From: Methylopumilus sp036745495
Lineage (GTDB): Bacteria; Pseudomonadota; Gammaproteobacteria; Burkholderiales; Methylophilaceae
Direction of reading: 5' to 3'
Length of the DNA stretch: 12,856 nucleotides
Assembly (NCBI GenBank): GCA_036745495.1
Contig: DAIOGA010000021.1
Span: 1 to 12,856 of the forward strand
Part shown: positions 1 to 6,848 of the stretch, one piece after another
Numbering within the stretch: the stretch's first letter is position 1
How the letters are laid out: each line of letters opens with the position of its first letter
Program-made: the position numbers and the translations under genes
Notes under the pieces: model-generated
Databases searched by the model: none
The model's input: only the letters and a program-made list of their open reading frames with translations
Told to the model about the DNA's origin: nothing

Positions 1-550
1 CCATAAGTGCTTGTGTATAAGTGTCGATATTTTTATTTGGAAGAAGTGACTCTGCATAATCCCATAATTTTTTTTCTGTTTTAGGTAAGCCAGTCCATTG
101 GGTAATTAAAAAATAACGGCTTAAGACACGCTTCACATTCCCATCAAGAATCGCCTTCTTTTGATTAAAAGAGAATGCAGCTATAGCACCTGCGGTTGAG
201 CGACCGATACCAGGTATCTTCATCATCAAATCAAATTGAGAAGGAAAGTCACCTCCCATCTCATCCATAATCATTTGCGCACCTTCATGTAAAAAACGTG
301 CGCGTCGGTAATAACCTAATCCACTCCATAACTGCATGACCTCTTCTTCATCGGCATGGGCCAATGCTTTGATGGTCGGGAATTTTTTCATGAATCGATT
401 GTAATAATCAATGACGGTAGTAACTTGTGTTTGTTGCAACATGATTTCAGACACCCACACTTTATAAGGGTCTTTAGATTGTTGCCAGGGTAAATGATGT
501 CGACCTGACTTGGCATGCCAAGCAATTAATAGGTCAGAGAAAGATTTCAT
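1..550 (-). CDS. mutY: A/G-specific adenine glycosylase MutY, 3' end beyond window
   Basis: MutY is a base-excision repair glycosylase that removes adenine mispaired with 8-oxoguanine. The window holds the first 183 codons, read leftwards; the gene leaves the left edge. Visible marks are SEIMLQQTQV at residues 34-43 (catalytic Glu35), GLGYYRRAR at 77-85, the helix-hairpin-helix KIPGIGRSTAGAI at 111-123, and LDGNVKRVL at 135-143 with the HhH-GPD catalytic Asp136. The C-terminal iron-sulfur cysteines and the NUDIX-like domain that normally follow lie outside the window. The ATG overlaps the stop of the upstream exoD-like gene (ATGA, 547-550), so it is probably the last or near-last gene of the thiC-uppP-exoD unit and may be translated by coupling. 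The family call is firm; completeness of the gene cannot be judged. Confidence 0.94.
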   Translation of the reverse strand, partial: MKSFSDLLIAWHAKSGRHHLPWQQSKDPYKVWVSEIMLQQTQVTTVIDYYNRFMKKFPTIKALAHADEEEVMQLWSGLGYYRRARFLHEGAQMIMDEMGGDFPSQFDLMMKIPGIGRSTAGAIAAFSFNQKKAILDGNVKRVLSRYFLITQWTGLPKTEKKLWDYAESLLPNKNIDTYTQALM

Positions 551-1200
551 GAAACGAGCTGATGGATCCAATGGCTAAAATTATGGATACCTTCAAGACC
601 TAAAAGATAGAGGCCTATAAAAAAAGCCGCAAAATAAAGAATAGTAAAAAGAATCCAAAAGAATGAGATCAAAATAAAAAGTCCATCTTTATGAAGTTGC
701 CCTAGCGCACAAGAGACAATGGCAAGCCCCGGGAAAAAATTGTTTAAGGGGAGTATGCCAAATGGGATTGCCATGAGGAGGCCTGAGACAATAAGAACAA
801 ACGCTTCAATTTGGACACCTATTGAACCGCGAATTAATATAGGTAAACGTGGCTTAGTAAATTTTTCAGTCCACTGAATAATTTTAATAGCAGCATTTGT
901 AATGCGTCGCCAATTGTCAGTACTTAAAACAATCTCGTTTATTTTCTGAGGTAAACGAGGGGCGGTATACCCTTTTAAAATTTGCCAACCAAATGCAGCG
1001 AAAGTTATGCCGCCCAATACGCTGATTGGACCTACCGGAAACGGCTGCATAAAAGGAAGTGCCAATAAAAAACTGATGAAAGAAAATCCGAAGTGATTAA
1101 GCGTTGATAAACCTTCTTCGATACTGACTGATTGACGCTCTGCTTTTTTAGCTATGCCATGGAGTTTTTGAATGAGCACCCGATGGTTGGACATGATCAC
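547..1200 (-). CDS. exoD: ExoD-family integral membrane protein
   Basis: This 217-residue hydrophobic protein resembles the ExoD family, named for an exopolysaccharide-synthesis locus of rhizobia. The biochemical role of the family is not well defined. A soluble N-terminus of about 35 residues precedes hydrophobic stretches near 38-76, 130-150, 155-166 and 172-202. The segment PLNNFFPGLAIVSCALGQ followed by LHKDGL (residues 151-174) fits the conserved family region of proline/asparagine-rich turn, small-residue helix and charged loop. The start is ambiguous: GTG at 1200 overlaps the uppP stop (GTGA), while an in-frame ATG lies two codons inside at 1194. Neither has a clear Shine-Dalgarno sequence, which suggests coupling to uppP. 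Adjacency to uppP (lipid carrier recycling) fits an envelope or polysaccharide role, but that is inference. Confidence 0.82.
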   Translation of the reverse strand: MIMSNHRVLIQKLHGIAKKAERQSVSIEEGLSTLNHFGFSFISFLLALPFMQPFPVGPISVLGGITFAAFGWQILKGYTAPRLPQKINEIVLSTDNWRRITNAAIKIIQWTEKFTKPRLPILIRGSIGVQIEAFVLIVSGLLMAIPFGILPLNNFFPGLAIVSCALGQLHKDGLFILISFFWILFTILYFAAFFIGLYLLGLEGIHNFSHWIHQLVS

Positions 1201-1997
1201 GCACTAAAATAAATAAACACAAGGATGCCTAAAATAATGCGATACCAGGCAAAAGCAATGAAGGTGTGTGTGGCTACAAAACGAATAAAGAGTTTAATCA
1301 CGGCATAGGCACTTAAAAACGCGGTAACAAAGCCAATTGCAAAAATAGGTAGGTCTTGCATCGTTAAATCGTGGAAATTTTTGAGTAAATCAAAGAGTGA
1401 TGCTGCCGTAATCACAGGGATGGCCAAATAAAAAGAAAATTCAGTGGCTATTTTTCGATTGAGTCCTGTGAGCATGCCACCCATGATGGTTGCTGCTGCT
1501 CTGGATACACCAGGAATTAATGACAAACATTGCGCGCAACCAATTTTAAAGGCTTGCATCATGCTGATATCGTTTGTGGTTTTTGTATTGACTTTTAATG
1601 GACGTTTTTCAATTGCCATCATCACAACACCACCTAAAATTAAAGCGAGTGATACATAAAGTGGTGAAAATAAATAAGCCTTAATGGCTTTGTGAAATAA
1701 AAGACCTAGAATCGCTGCTGGTAAAAATGCAATGAATAGACGTAGGACAAAGTTTTGAGAAGATTTCTCATGAAGTGCACTCTTTGCGACTCTAAAAAGT
1801 GTTTTGCGATACTCGACCACAATCGCGAGAATTGATCCTAATTGAATAAATATCTCAAACACATTGGCAGAGGCTTGATTGAATTTTAAAAGTTCGCCTG
1901 CAATAATTAAATGGCCCGTGGAACTCACAGGCAAAAATTCGGTGGCTCCTTCAATCAGACCTAAGATGAAACTCGAAAAATAAAGTGAGAGATCCAT
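1197..1997 (-). CDS. uppP: Undecaprenyl-diphosphatase UppP (BacA)
   Basis: UppP dephosphorylates undecaprenyl diphosphate to regenerate the lipid carrier for peptidoglycan and other envelope glycans; loss or overexpression changes bacitracin sensitivity. The protein has 266 residues, the normal family size, and is almost entirely membrane helix. The first signature is the Glu-rich motif EGATEFLPVSSTGH at residues 16-29 (Glu16, Glu20, His29). The second is PGVSRAAAT at 162-170 (Ser165, Arg166). The usual SRSGAT is SRAAAT here, a conservative change in the loop. Its ATG follows the thiC stop with no gap (TAAATG) and lacks an obvious ribosome binding site, so translation probably depends on ribosomes ending thiC. 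The downstream exoD-like gene overlaps its stop. Function is assigned with high confidence. Confidence 0.95.
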   Translation of the reverse strand: MDLSLYFSSFILGLIEGATEFLPVSSTGHLIIAGELLKFNQASANVFEIFIQLGSILAIVVEYRKTLFRVAKSALHEKSSQNFVLRLFIAFLPAAILGLLFHKAIKAYLFSPLYVSLALILGGVVMMAIEKRPLKVNTKTTNDISMMQAFKIGCAQCLSLIPGVSRAAATIMGGMLTGLNRKIATEFSFYLAIPVITAASLFDLLKNFHDLTMQDLPIFAIGFVTAFLSAYAVIKLFIRFVATHTFIAFAWYRIILGILVFIYFSA

Positions 1998-3893
1998 TTA
2001 TGTTTTTTGGTAAATCTCAACACCCTTCTTAATAAACTCAATCGATTTTTCTTCCATACCTTTTTTCAATGCTTCATCTTCTTTCATACCTTTAGACGCT
2101 GCATAGTCTCTCACATCTTGTGTAATTTTCATGGAGCAGAAGTGTGGGCCACACATTGAACAGAAGTGAGCTTGTTTTGCACCTTCCTGAGGCAATGTTT
2201 CATCGTGGAATTCTTTTGCTTTTTCAGGATCCAAGCCTAAATTAAATTGATCTTCCCAACGGAATTCAAAACGAGCTTTGGATAAGGCATTGTCACGAAT
2301 TTGCGCGCCCGGATGACCTTTTGCAAGATCGGCAGCATGGGCTGCAATCTTATAAGTGATGATACCGACTCTCACATCTTCTTTATCAGGCAAACCTAAA
2401 TGTTCTTTAGGGGTGACATAACATAACATGGCACAACCATACCAACCAATCATCGCCGCACCAATGCCAGATGTGATGTGATCATAACCTGGTGCAATGT
2501 CTGTTGTAAGTGGCCCTAATGTGTAGAAAGGTGCTTCACCACAATGTTCAAGTTGAAGATCCATATTTTCTTTAATGAGATGCATCGGCACATGGCCTGG
2601 ACCTTCGATCATGCATTGCACGTCATGCTTCCATGCAATCTGTGTGAGTTCTCCTAATGTTTTGAGTTCTGCAAATTGAGCTTCGTCATTGGCATCATAG
2701 ATTGAGCCTGGTCTTAAGCCATCACCTAAACTGAAACTCACATCATAAGCTTTCATGATTTCGCAAATTTCTTCGAAGTGTGTGTAGAGGAAAGATTCTT
2801 TGTGATGTGCTAAACACCATTTCGCCATAATCGATCCACCGCGACTCACAATACCGGTCATACGTTTTGCGGTCATCGGGATATAACTTAATCTCACACC
2901 TGCATGAATCGTAAAATAATCGACACCTTGTTCTGCTTGTTCGATCAGTGTGTCTTTGAAAATCTCCCAAGTGAGATCTTCGGCTTTACCATCGACTTTT
3001 TCGAGCGCTTGATAAATAGGAACCGTACCAATCGGTACCGGACTATTACGAATAATCCATTCACGTGTTTCATGAATATTTTTACCAGTGGACAAATCCA
3101 TGACTGTATCCGCACCCCAGCGCGTACCCCACACCATTTTTTCGACTTCTTCACTGATGCTAGAACCTAATGCTGAGTTGCCGATATTGGCATTAATTTT
3201 GACTAAGAAGTTACGACCAATAATCATGGGCTCTGTTTCAGGATGATTAATGTTGGCAGGAATAATCGCACGACCACGTGCCACTTCATCTCTTACAAAT
3301 TCTGGTGTGATGAGTTTAGGAATCGCTGCATTAAAATCATGACCTGGATGTTGTGTTTGTAAAAACGCTGACATACCTTCACGTCTTTGATTTTCACGAA
3401 TAGCAATGTATTCCATTTCAGGCGTAATAATGCCTTGTTTTGCATAATGCATTTGCGAGACGTTCTTACCTGCCTTAGCGCGTCGTGGTTGTCTTAATAA
3501 ATTGAAACGCATTTTAGTCAATTCAGGATTTGTTTTGCGCTCGTGTCCATAAAGGGATGTCGGACCATCTAAAAATTCGGTGTCATTTCTTTCTTCAATC
3601 CATTTAGCGCGCAATGAAGGAAGTCCATTACGAATATCAATTTGATAATCAGGGTCGGTATAAGGGCCTGAAGTGTCATAGACCATCACGGGTGGATTCT
3701 TTTCAGCACCAAAAGACGAAGGGGTATCAGATAAAGAAATTTCCCTAAAAGGTACTTTTAAATCAGGACGCGAACCTGTCACATAGATTTTTTTTGATTT
3801 TGCAAAAGGTTTGAGTGCTTCAGGATCAAGCGAAGCGGTTTCGTTTAAAAATTGATCGATATTTTTTTGTAATTGTTTATCGGTCGCGTTCAT
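1998..3893 (-). CDS. thiC: Phosphomethylpyrimidine synthase ThiC
   Basis: ThiC is the radical-SAM enzyme that rearranges aminoimidazole ribonucleotide into hydroxymethylpyrimidine phosphate, the pyrimidine half of thiamine. The 631-residue length matches the long proteobacterial form with its N-terminal extension. The C-terminal motif Cys578-x2-Cys581-x4-Cys586 (CSMCGPHFC) is the ThiC-type [4Fe-4S] site. Other family stretches include VMDLSTGKNIHETREWIIRN, SFSLGDGLRPGS and MIEGPGHVPMHLI. The ATG at 3893 is preceded by AAGGAG with 7-nt spacing, and that ribosome binding site is one arm of an inverted repeat below a TPP riboswitch. thiC is therefore very likely repressed when thiamine diphosphate is plentiful. 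It is the first gene of the minus-strand unit and abuts uppP directly. Confidence 0.98.
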   Translation of the reverse strand: MNATDKQLQKNIDQFLNETASLDPEALKPFAKSKKIYVTGSRPDLKVPFREISLSDTPSSFGAEKNPPVMVYDTSGPYTDPDYQIDIRNGLPSLRAKWIEERNDTEFLDGPTSLYGHERKTNPELTKMRFNLLRQPRRAKAGKNVSQMHYAKQGIITPEMEYIAIRENQRREGMSAFLQTQHPGHDFNAAIPKLITPEFVRDEVARGRAIIPANINHPETEPMIIGRNFLVKINANIGNSALGSSISEEVEKMVWGTRWGADTVMDLSTGKNIHETREWIIRNSPVPIGTVPIYQALEKVDGKAEDLTWEIFKDTLIEQAEQGVDYFTIHAGVRLSYIPMTAKRMTGIVSRGGSIMAKWCLAHHKESFLYTHFEEICEIMKAYDVSFSLGDGLRPGSIYDANDEAQFAELKTLGELTQIAWKHDVQCMIEGPGHVPMHLIKENMDLQLEHCGEAPFYTLGPLTTDIAPGYDHITSGIGAAMIGWYGCAMLCYVTPKEHLGLPDKEDVRVGIITYKIAAHAADLAKGHPGAQIRDNALSKARFEFRWEDQFNLGLDPEKAKEFHDETLPQEGAKQAHFCSMCGPHFCSMKITQDVRDYAASKGMKEDEALKKGMEEKSIEFIKKGVEIYQKT

Positions 3894-3898
3894 GAATT

Positions 3899-3932
3899 AC
3901 TCCTTAAATTTTTTTGTCATACCGTAAGGAGT
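3899..3932 (-). promoter_or_regulatory. Ribosome-binding-site sequestering hairpin of the thiC leader
   Basis: In the transcript, ACTCCTTA (3932-3925) and TAAGGAGT (3906-3899) are perfect 8-bp complements separated by an 18-nt loop. The second arm contains the thiC Shine-Dalgarno AAGGAG. Pairing would block ribosome loading, which fits a translational expression platform for the adjacent TPP aptamer. The base pairing is seen directly; its regulatory role is inferred. Confidence 0.75.
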
Positions 3933-3940
3933 CTTTTTGA

Positions 3941-4024
3941 GGACTGCATTCCCTACGGCGGTATTACCCGCATCAGGTTCAAAGGGTTTTTCTCACCACC
4001 TTATAGATGGACCCCTAGCACTCC
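3941..4024 (-). ncRNA. TPP riboswitch aptamer (THI element) upstream of thiC
   Basis: Read on the minus strand, the leader contains GGTGAGAAAAACCCTTTGAACCTGA followed by a GCGGGTAATACCGC hairpin and GTAGGGAA. This is the conserved core of the thiamine diphosphate aptamer: the pyrimidine-sensor GAGA region, CCCUUUGAACCUGA, and the pyrophosphate-sensor arm. The closing P1 helix is GGAGTGC (4024-4018) with GCAGTCC (3947-3941), six of seven pairs formed. It lies 48 nt upstream of the thiC start. Binding of thiamine diphosphate should lower thiC expression. Confidence 0.96.
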
Positions 4025-4062
4025 ATAAAATTACGCGAAACCCCCGTTAAATGCAAGTTAGA

Positions 4063-4092
4063 TTTATATTTAATCTGGATCAAAACGGTGAA
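4063..4092 (-). promoter_or_regulatory. Candidate sigma-70 promoter for the thiC leader
   Basis: On the minus strand TTCACC (4092-4087) and TATAAA (4068-4063) are spaced by 18 bases. They match the -35 and -10 consensus at 4/6 and 5/6 positions. Transcription would begin near 4056, about 30 nt before the aptamer closes, which suits a riboswitch leader. This is a pattern match only. Confidence 0.45.
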
Positions 4093-4104
4093 CTTTTCTT
4101 TGGT

Positions 4105-4110
4105 TATAAT
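4105..4110 (+). promoter_or_regulatory. Consensus -10 box directly before the methyltransferase start
   Basis: A perfect TATAAT ends one base before an ATG (4111) and seven bases before another (4117). No good -35 is visible at 15-18 bases upstream. If this is the -10 element, the transcript starts at about 4117 and the mRNA would be leaderless. No Shine-Dalgarno precedes either ATG, which agrees with that. Confidence 0.4.
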
Positions 4111-4116
4111 ATGCAC

Positions 4117-4776
4117 ATGACAACGAATACCATCGAACAACATCGTTTTAATATGATTGAGCAGCAAATCCGCACCTGGGAAGTCTTAGACCCTGAAGTG
4201 CTGGATCTCCTTCATCAGGTGCCGCGCGAAAAATTTGTACCAACCCAATATCAAGGGATAGCTTTTGCGGATACTGAAATTCCTTTGCATGATGATGTGC
4301 ATATGTTGGCACCTAAATTAGAAGCGAGACTTATTCAGTCTTTATCACTTCAAAAACAAGATCATGTCTTAGTCGTAGGTTCTGGCAGTGGCTATCTCAC
4401 AGCACTCGCAGCAAGTTTAGTTAAAACTGTGGTGTCGGTCGATATCGATCCTTATTTCACAAAACTTGCAAAACAAAACTGTCAAAAATTAAATATTAAC
4501 AATATTACATTTGTGACAGGTGATGGTTCATTAGGGTGGGTAAAAAATCAACCTTATGATGCGATTCTATTTGCAGGCTCTTTGCCTCATTTACCTGAAA
4601 CTATTCGAGATCAATTAAATTTAAATGGAAGACTTCTAGCTATATTGGGTGAAGCACCTTCGATGCGTGCGACGCTTATTACTAAAACAGGTCATCAAGA
4701 TTTTGCAGAAGAAATTTTATTTGAAACGGTCGTACCTCCTTTGCACGTGAAGCATGAAAATACATTTGTATTTTAG
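4117..4776 (+). CDS. Pcm-like (protein-L-isoaspartate O-methyltransferase family) SAM methyltransferase
   Basis: This is a roughly 219-residue Rossmann-fold methyltransferase of the PCMT family, which methylates isoaspartyl residues for protein repair. SAM-binding motif I is VLVVGSGSGYL (about residues 84-94), followed by SVDIDP for the acidic loop and FVTGDGSLGW and PYDAILFAG for later motifs. In true Pcm enzymes an S-Q-P active-site motif precedes motif I. Here the equivalent stretch reads HDDVHMLAP (about 58-66) and the serine is not evident, so isoaspartyl repair activity is doubtful. This looks like the divergent PCMT-related group found in proteobacteria. I chose ATG 4117 because the N-terminus HRFNMIEQQIRTWEVLD follows closely, as in relatives. 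The frame stays open to 4051, but that would run into the thiC leader region. ATG 4111 is equally possible. Confidence 0.8.
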   Translation: MTTNTIEQHRFNMIEQQIRTWEVLDPEVLDLLHQVPREKFVPTQYQGIAFADTEIPLHDDVHMLAPKLEARLIQSLSLQKQDHVLVVGSGSGYLTALAASLVKTVVSVDIDPYFTKLAKQNCQKLNINNITFVTGDGSLGWVKNQPYDAILFAGSLPHLPETIRDQLNLNGRLLAILGEAPSMRATLITKTGHQDFAEEILFETVVPPLHVKHENTFVF

Positions 4777-4781
4777 TGACC

Positions 4782-5324
4782 ATGATCAATGATCAGCTTT
4801 TGAGTCAGGTCGTCTTCATTGATATCCAAGACAAGCTTGTGGATGTCATGCCTAAAAGTGAAATTAAAAAAGTCATCGATGCATCAAGCATCCTCATTGA
4901 AGCCGCAAAAATTTTAGAAGTGCCTTGTCTTCATACCGAGCAATATCCTAAAGGCTTAGGCCCCACAGTCAAAAAATTAAAATCATTACTCCTTCATCCA
5001 GCGATTGAGAAAAAAGCATTCTCATGTCTTGATGAGCCCAACTTTAAAAGTCATTTAGTGAAATCAAGACCACAAATTATTTTGTGTGGATTAGAAACAC
5101 ATATTTGTATTTTACAAACAGCATTGGCTTTGAAAGCTTCAGGTAAGGAAGTGTTTGTAGTGGAAGACGCCACACTTTCAAGATCGAATTTAAATCATCA
5201 AAATGCGATTCATCGATTAAGATCAGAAGGTGTTGTGATTACAAATGTAGAGTCAGTGATTTTTGAGTGGTTACGAGTGGCTGCAGGCGATCACTTCAAA
5301 GCGATCGCTAAACTTATTAAATAG
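4782..5324 (+). CDS. Isochorismatase-family cysteine hydrolase (YcaC-like)
   Basis: This 180-residue protein belongs to the isochorismatase-like cysteine hydrolase superfamily, whose members cleave small amides, ureas or vinyl ethers; the substrate is unknown. The catalytic triad is visible: Asp14 in FIDIQDKL, Lys78 in AIEKKAFSC, and Cys109 in LCGLETHICILQTAL. The last motif is characteristic of the YcaC-type subgroup. GTG at 4776, overlapping the methyltransferase stop, could also be the start, adding two residues. ATG 4782 is preferred, though neither has a good Shine-Dalgarno. The gene probably shares a transcript with the methyltransferase. Its end overlaps waaA on the other strand by 8 bases, with no terminator visible between them. 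Confidence 0.88.
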   Translation: MINDQLLSQVVFIDIQDKLVDVMPKSEIKKVIDASSILIEAAKILEVPCLHTEQYPKGLGPTVKKLKSLLLHPAIEKKAFSCLDEPNFKSHLVKSRPQIILCGLETHICILQTALALKASGKEVFVVEDATLSRSNLNHQNAIHRLRSEGVVITNVESVIFEWLRVAAGDHFKAIAKLIK

Positions 5325-6582
5325 TCGATTTAATTTTATTCAAAATCTTTAATGTAGCACCTTGATGTTTATCCATCATTTCATGACACGCTTTTTTCAT
5401 TTTTGACTGAGAAGATGGTTGAAGCATCTGAGGTAATACTTTTTCTAATTGATCTAATGTTTGAATTCGAGTTGCCGCGCCCAATCGAATCGCTTCATTC
5501 GATACATCATGAAAGTTATAAGTATGGGGACCTAAAATCACAGGAACGTTCATCGCCATGGATTCAATGAGATTCTGTCCACCATAAGGGAGTATCGTGC
5601 CTCCCATGAGTGCAATATTCGCTAAGTTGTAATAGCTATACATTTCCCCCATCGAGTCACCTAAAATAAATTGATAAGGTTTGGGTTTAATTTTTTTATC
5701 ACTACGTTTAATAAAAGAAACGCGATATTTTTTTAACATCAATTCAACTTCTTTAAAACGTTGCGGATGTCGTGGCACAAAAATCGTAATGAGATTTTTA
5801 ATTGAAAGTTTTAATAAACTTTGCAGAATCATTTCTTCTTCATCTTGCCTTGAACTTGCAATCAAAAGTACCGATTGATTTTTTAAGCGTAAACATTTTT
5901 TAAGTGCTGTACTTCGTGTGTTTATATCGCGAGGGGGTTCTACATCAAATTTTAAATTACCCATCACTTCAACAGCTTTTGCACCAAGCGATTCAAAGCG
6001 CTTGGCATCACTCTTTGTTTGCGCTAAGACACCCTTTAATTCTTGTAAGGATGGTTTGATAAGAGGTGAAATCTTTTTATAAAGTTGAAATGATTTTTCA
6101 GATAAACGCGCATTCACTAAATAAAGTGGAATTGATTTTTGATGCGCTTGATGAATTAAATTAAACCAAAGTTCTGTTTCAAGTAAAAAACCTAATTCAG
6201 GTTTAAACGTATTTAAAAATCTTTGTGTGGCGTCAACCGTATCAAAAGGAAGATAGATGCGAGTCACCCGAGCATGTTTAATATCAATAGAAGTCGCGCG
6301 TCCTGTCGATGTGCCATGCGTGATGAGTAAATGATGATGCGGATATTTTTTTAAAAAAAGTTTGATGAGTGGAATGGCGGCTTTGGTTTCACCTACAGAA
6401 ACCGCATGAACCCAAAGTGTTTTTCGTTTCCCCCAGGTTTTTTTGGTAAGTGCGCTATAAAAACCATAACGTTCATCCCAATGCTTTAAGTAGTCAGGCT
6501 GCCTAAAACTTCGGTAAATCAGCTTAAATACAGTGAATGGGAGAAGAAAATAGACTAAAAGACTATAGAAAAAACGAATCAT
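5317..6582 (-). CDS. waaA: 3-deoxy-D-manno-octulosonic acid (Kdo) transferase WaaA
   Basis: WaaA adds Kdo residues from CMP-Kdo to the lipid A precursor at the inner face of the cytoplasmic membrane, an early step in lipopolysaccharide synthesis. The protein has 421 residues, the normal length. An N-terminal hydrophobic anchor (residues 4-23) is followed by WVHAVSVGETKAAIPLI with the conserved Glu65, the proposed catalytic base. The C-terminal nucleotide-sugar half has IALMGGTILPYGGQNLIES followed by NVPVILGPHTYNF. It is the only minus-strand gene between the thiC-headed unit and the plus-strand nrdJ block. Its 3' end overlaps the isochorismatase-family gene tail to tail. No clear Shine-Dalgarno precedes the ATG at 6582. 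It also shows that the host makes LPS or at least lipid A-Kdo. Confidence 0.96.
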   Translation of the reverse strand: MIRFFYSLLVYFLLPFTVFKLIYRSFRQPDYLKHWDERYGFYSALTKKTWGKRKTLWVHAVSVGETKAAIPLIKLFLKKYPHHHLLITHGTSTGRATSIDIKHARVTRIYLPFDTVDATQRFLNTFKPELGFLLETELWFNLIHQAHQKSIPLYLVNARLSEKSFQLYKKISPLIKPSLQELKGVLAQTKSDAKRFESLGAKAVEVMGNLKFDVEPPRDINTRSTALKKCLRLKNQSVLLIASSRQDEEEMILQSLLKLSIKNLITIFVPRHPQRFKEVELMLKKYRVSFIKRSDKKIKPKPYQFILGDSMGEMYSYYNLANIALMGGTILPYGGQNLIESMAMNVPVILGPHTYNFHDVSNEAIRLGAATRIQTLDQLEKVLPQMLQPSSQSKMKKACHEMMDKHQGATLKILNKIKSTI

Positions 6583-6718
6583 GCAGATATTTTCGCATAA
6601 ACCATCTTGATGAACTTGTGTTTAATTTATTTTTAGAAAAAGCTCTTGCTTAAGTTTTAAAAATTTACCCTGGAAAATAGGGATTAACTTTTGCTCTTTA
6701 TTTGTGCATATATTTCAA

Positions 6719-6747
6719 TTGACGGACTACTAGACCATGGATAATAT
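6719..6747 (+). promoter_or_regulatory. Probable sigma-70 promoter of nrdJ
   Basis: TTGACG (6719-6724, 5/6 to the -35 consensus) and TAATAT (6742-6747) are separated by 17 bases. An overlapping GATAAT (6740-6745) is a closer -10 match but at 15-base spacing. The predicted start near 6753-6755 places an NrdR box just downstream, where a bound repressor would block RNA polymerase. It leaves a leader of roughly 95 nt before the nrdJ start. Confidence 0.6.
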
Positions 6748-6810
6748 GTTCACAAAATCACTATATATTGTGGTTTTAGGCAAAAATACCGTCTAGTACT
6801 AAATTTAGTA
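6728..6810 (+). repeat. Palindrome cluster around the nrdJ promoter
   Basis: TACTAGAC (6728-6735) and GTCTAGTA (6791-6798) form an 8-bp inverted repeat that encloses the -10 and the NrdR box. Overlapping its right arm are the perfect palindromes TAGTACTA (6794-6801) and TACTAAATTTAGTA (6797-6810, 14 bp). The pentamer TACTA/TAGTA therefore recurs four times. This could be an operator for an unidentified regulator, a leader RNA structure, or chance in AT-rich DNA. Confidence 0.5.
6758..6773 (+). promoter_or_regulatory. NrdR box (ribonucleotide reductase repressor operator)
   Basis: TCACTATATATTGTGG matches the NrdR-box consensus (about ACACWATATATWGTGT) at 14 of 16 positions, missing only the two outermost bases. 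NrdR is the nucleotide-sensing repressor of ribonucleotide reductase genes. NrdR boxes usually come in pairs about three helical turns apart; I find no convincing partner at that spacing on either side. Confidence 0.85.
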
Positions 6811-6848
6811 AAAATACACATAAAAGAAGAATAATTCAGGGGAAATTC

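Noticed and set aside
1444..1659. Plus-strand open frame opposite uppP
   Set aside because: It lies wholly within a well-supported gene on the other strand and has no ribosome site or recognisable protein features.
2743..3170. Open frames on both strands overlapping thiC
   Set aside because: They are alternative frames of a highly conserved gene with no independent signals.
4051..4116. Longer N-terminus for the Pcm-like protein from ATG 4051
   Set aside because: It would add 22 residues unlike the family, crosses the likely thiC promoter and has no ribosome binding site.
5301..5308. GCGATCGC octamer resembling a cyanobacterial HIP1 site or a terminator stem
   Set aside because: A single copy inside coding sequence with no T-run and no other copies in the window; most likely chance.
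6703..6718. Second NrdR box
   Set aside because: Only the ATATAT core and one more position fit the consensus, and the 55-bp spacing is not the usual one.
6583..6848. Cobalamin riboswitch upstream of nrdJ
   Set aside because: No B12-box-like GCCACTG or the surrounding helices are visible, and the leader after the predicted start is only about 95 nt.
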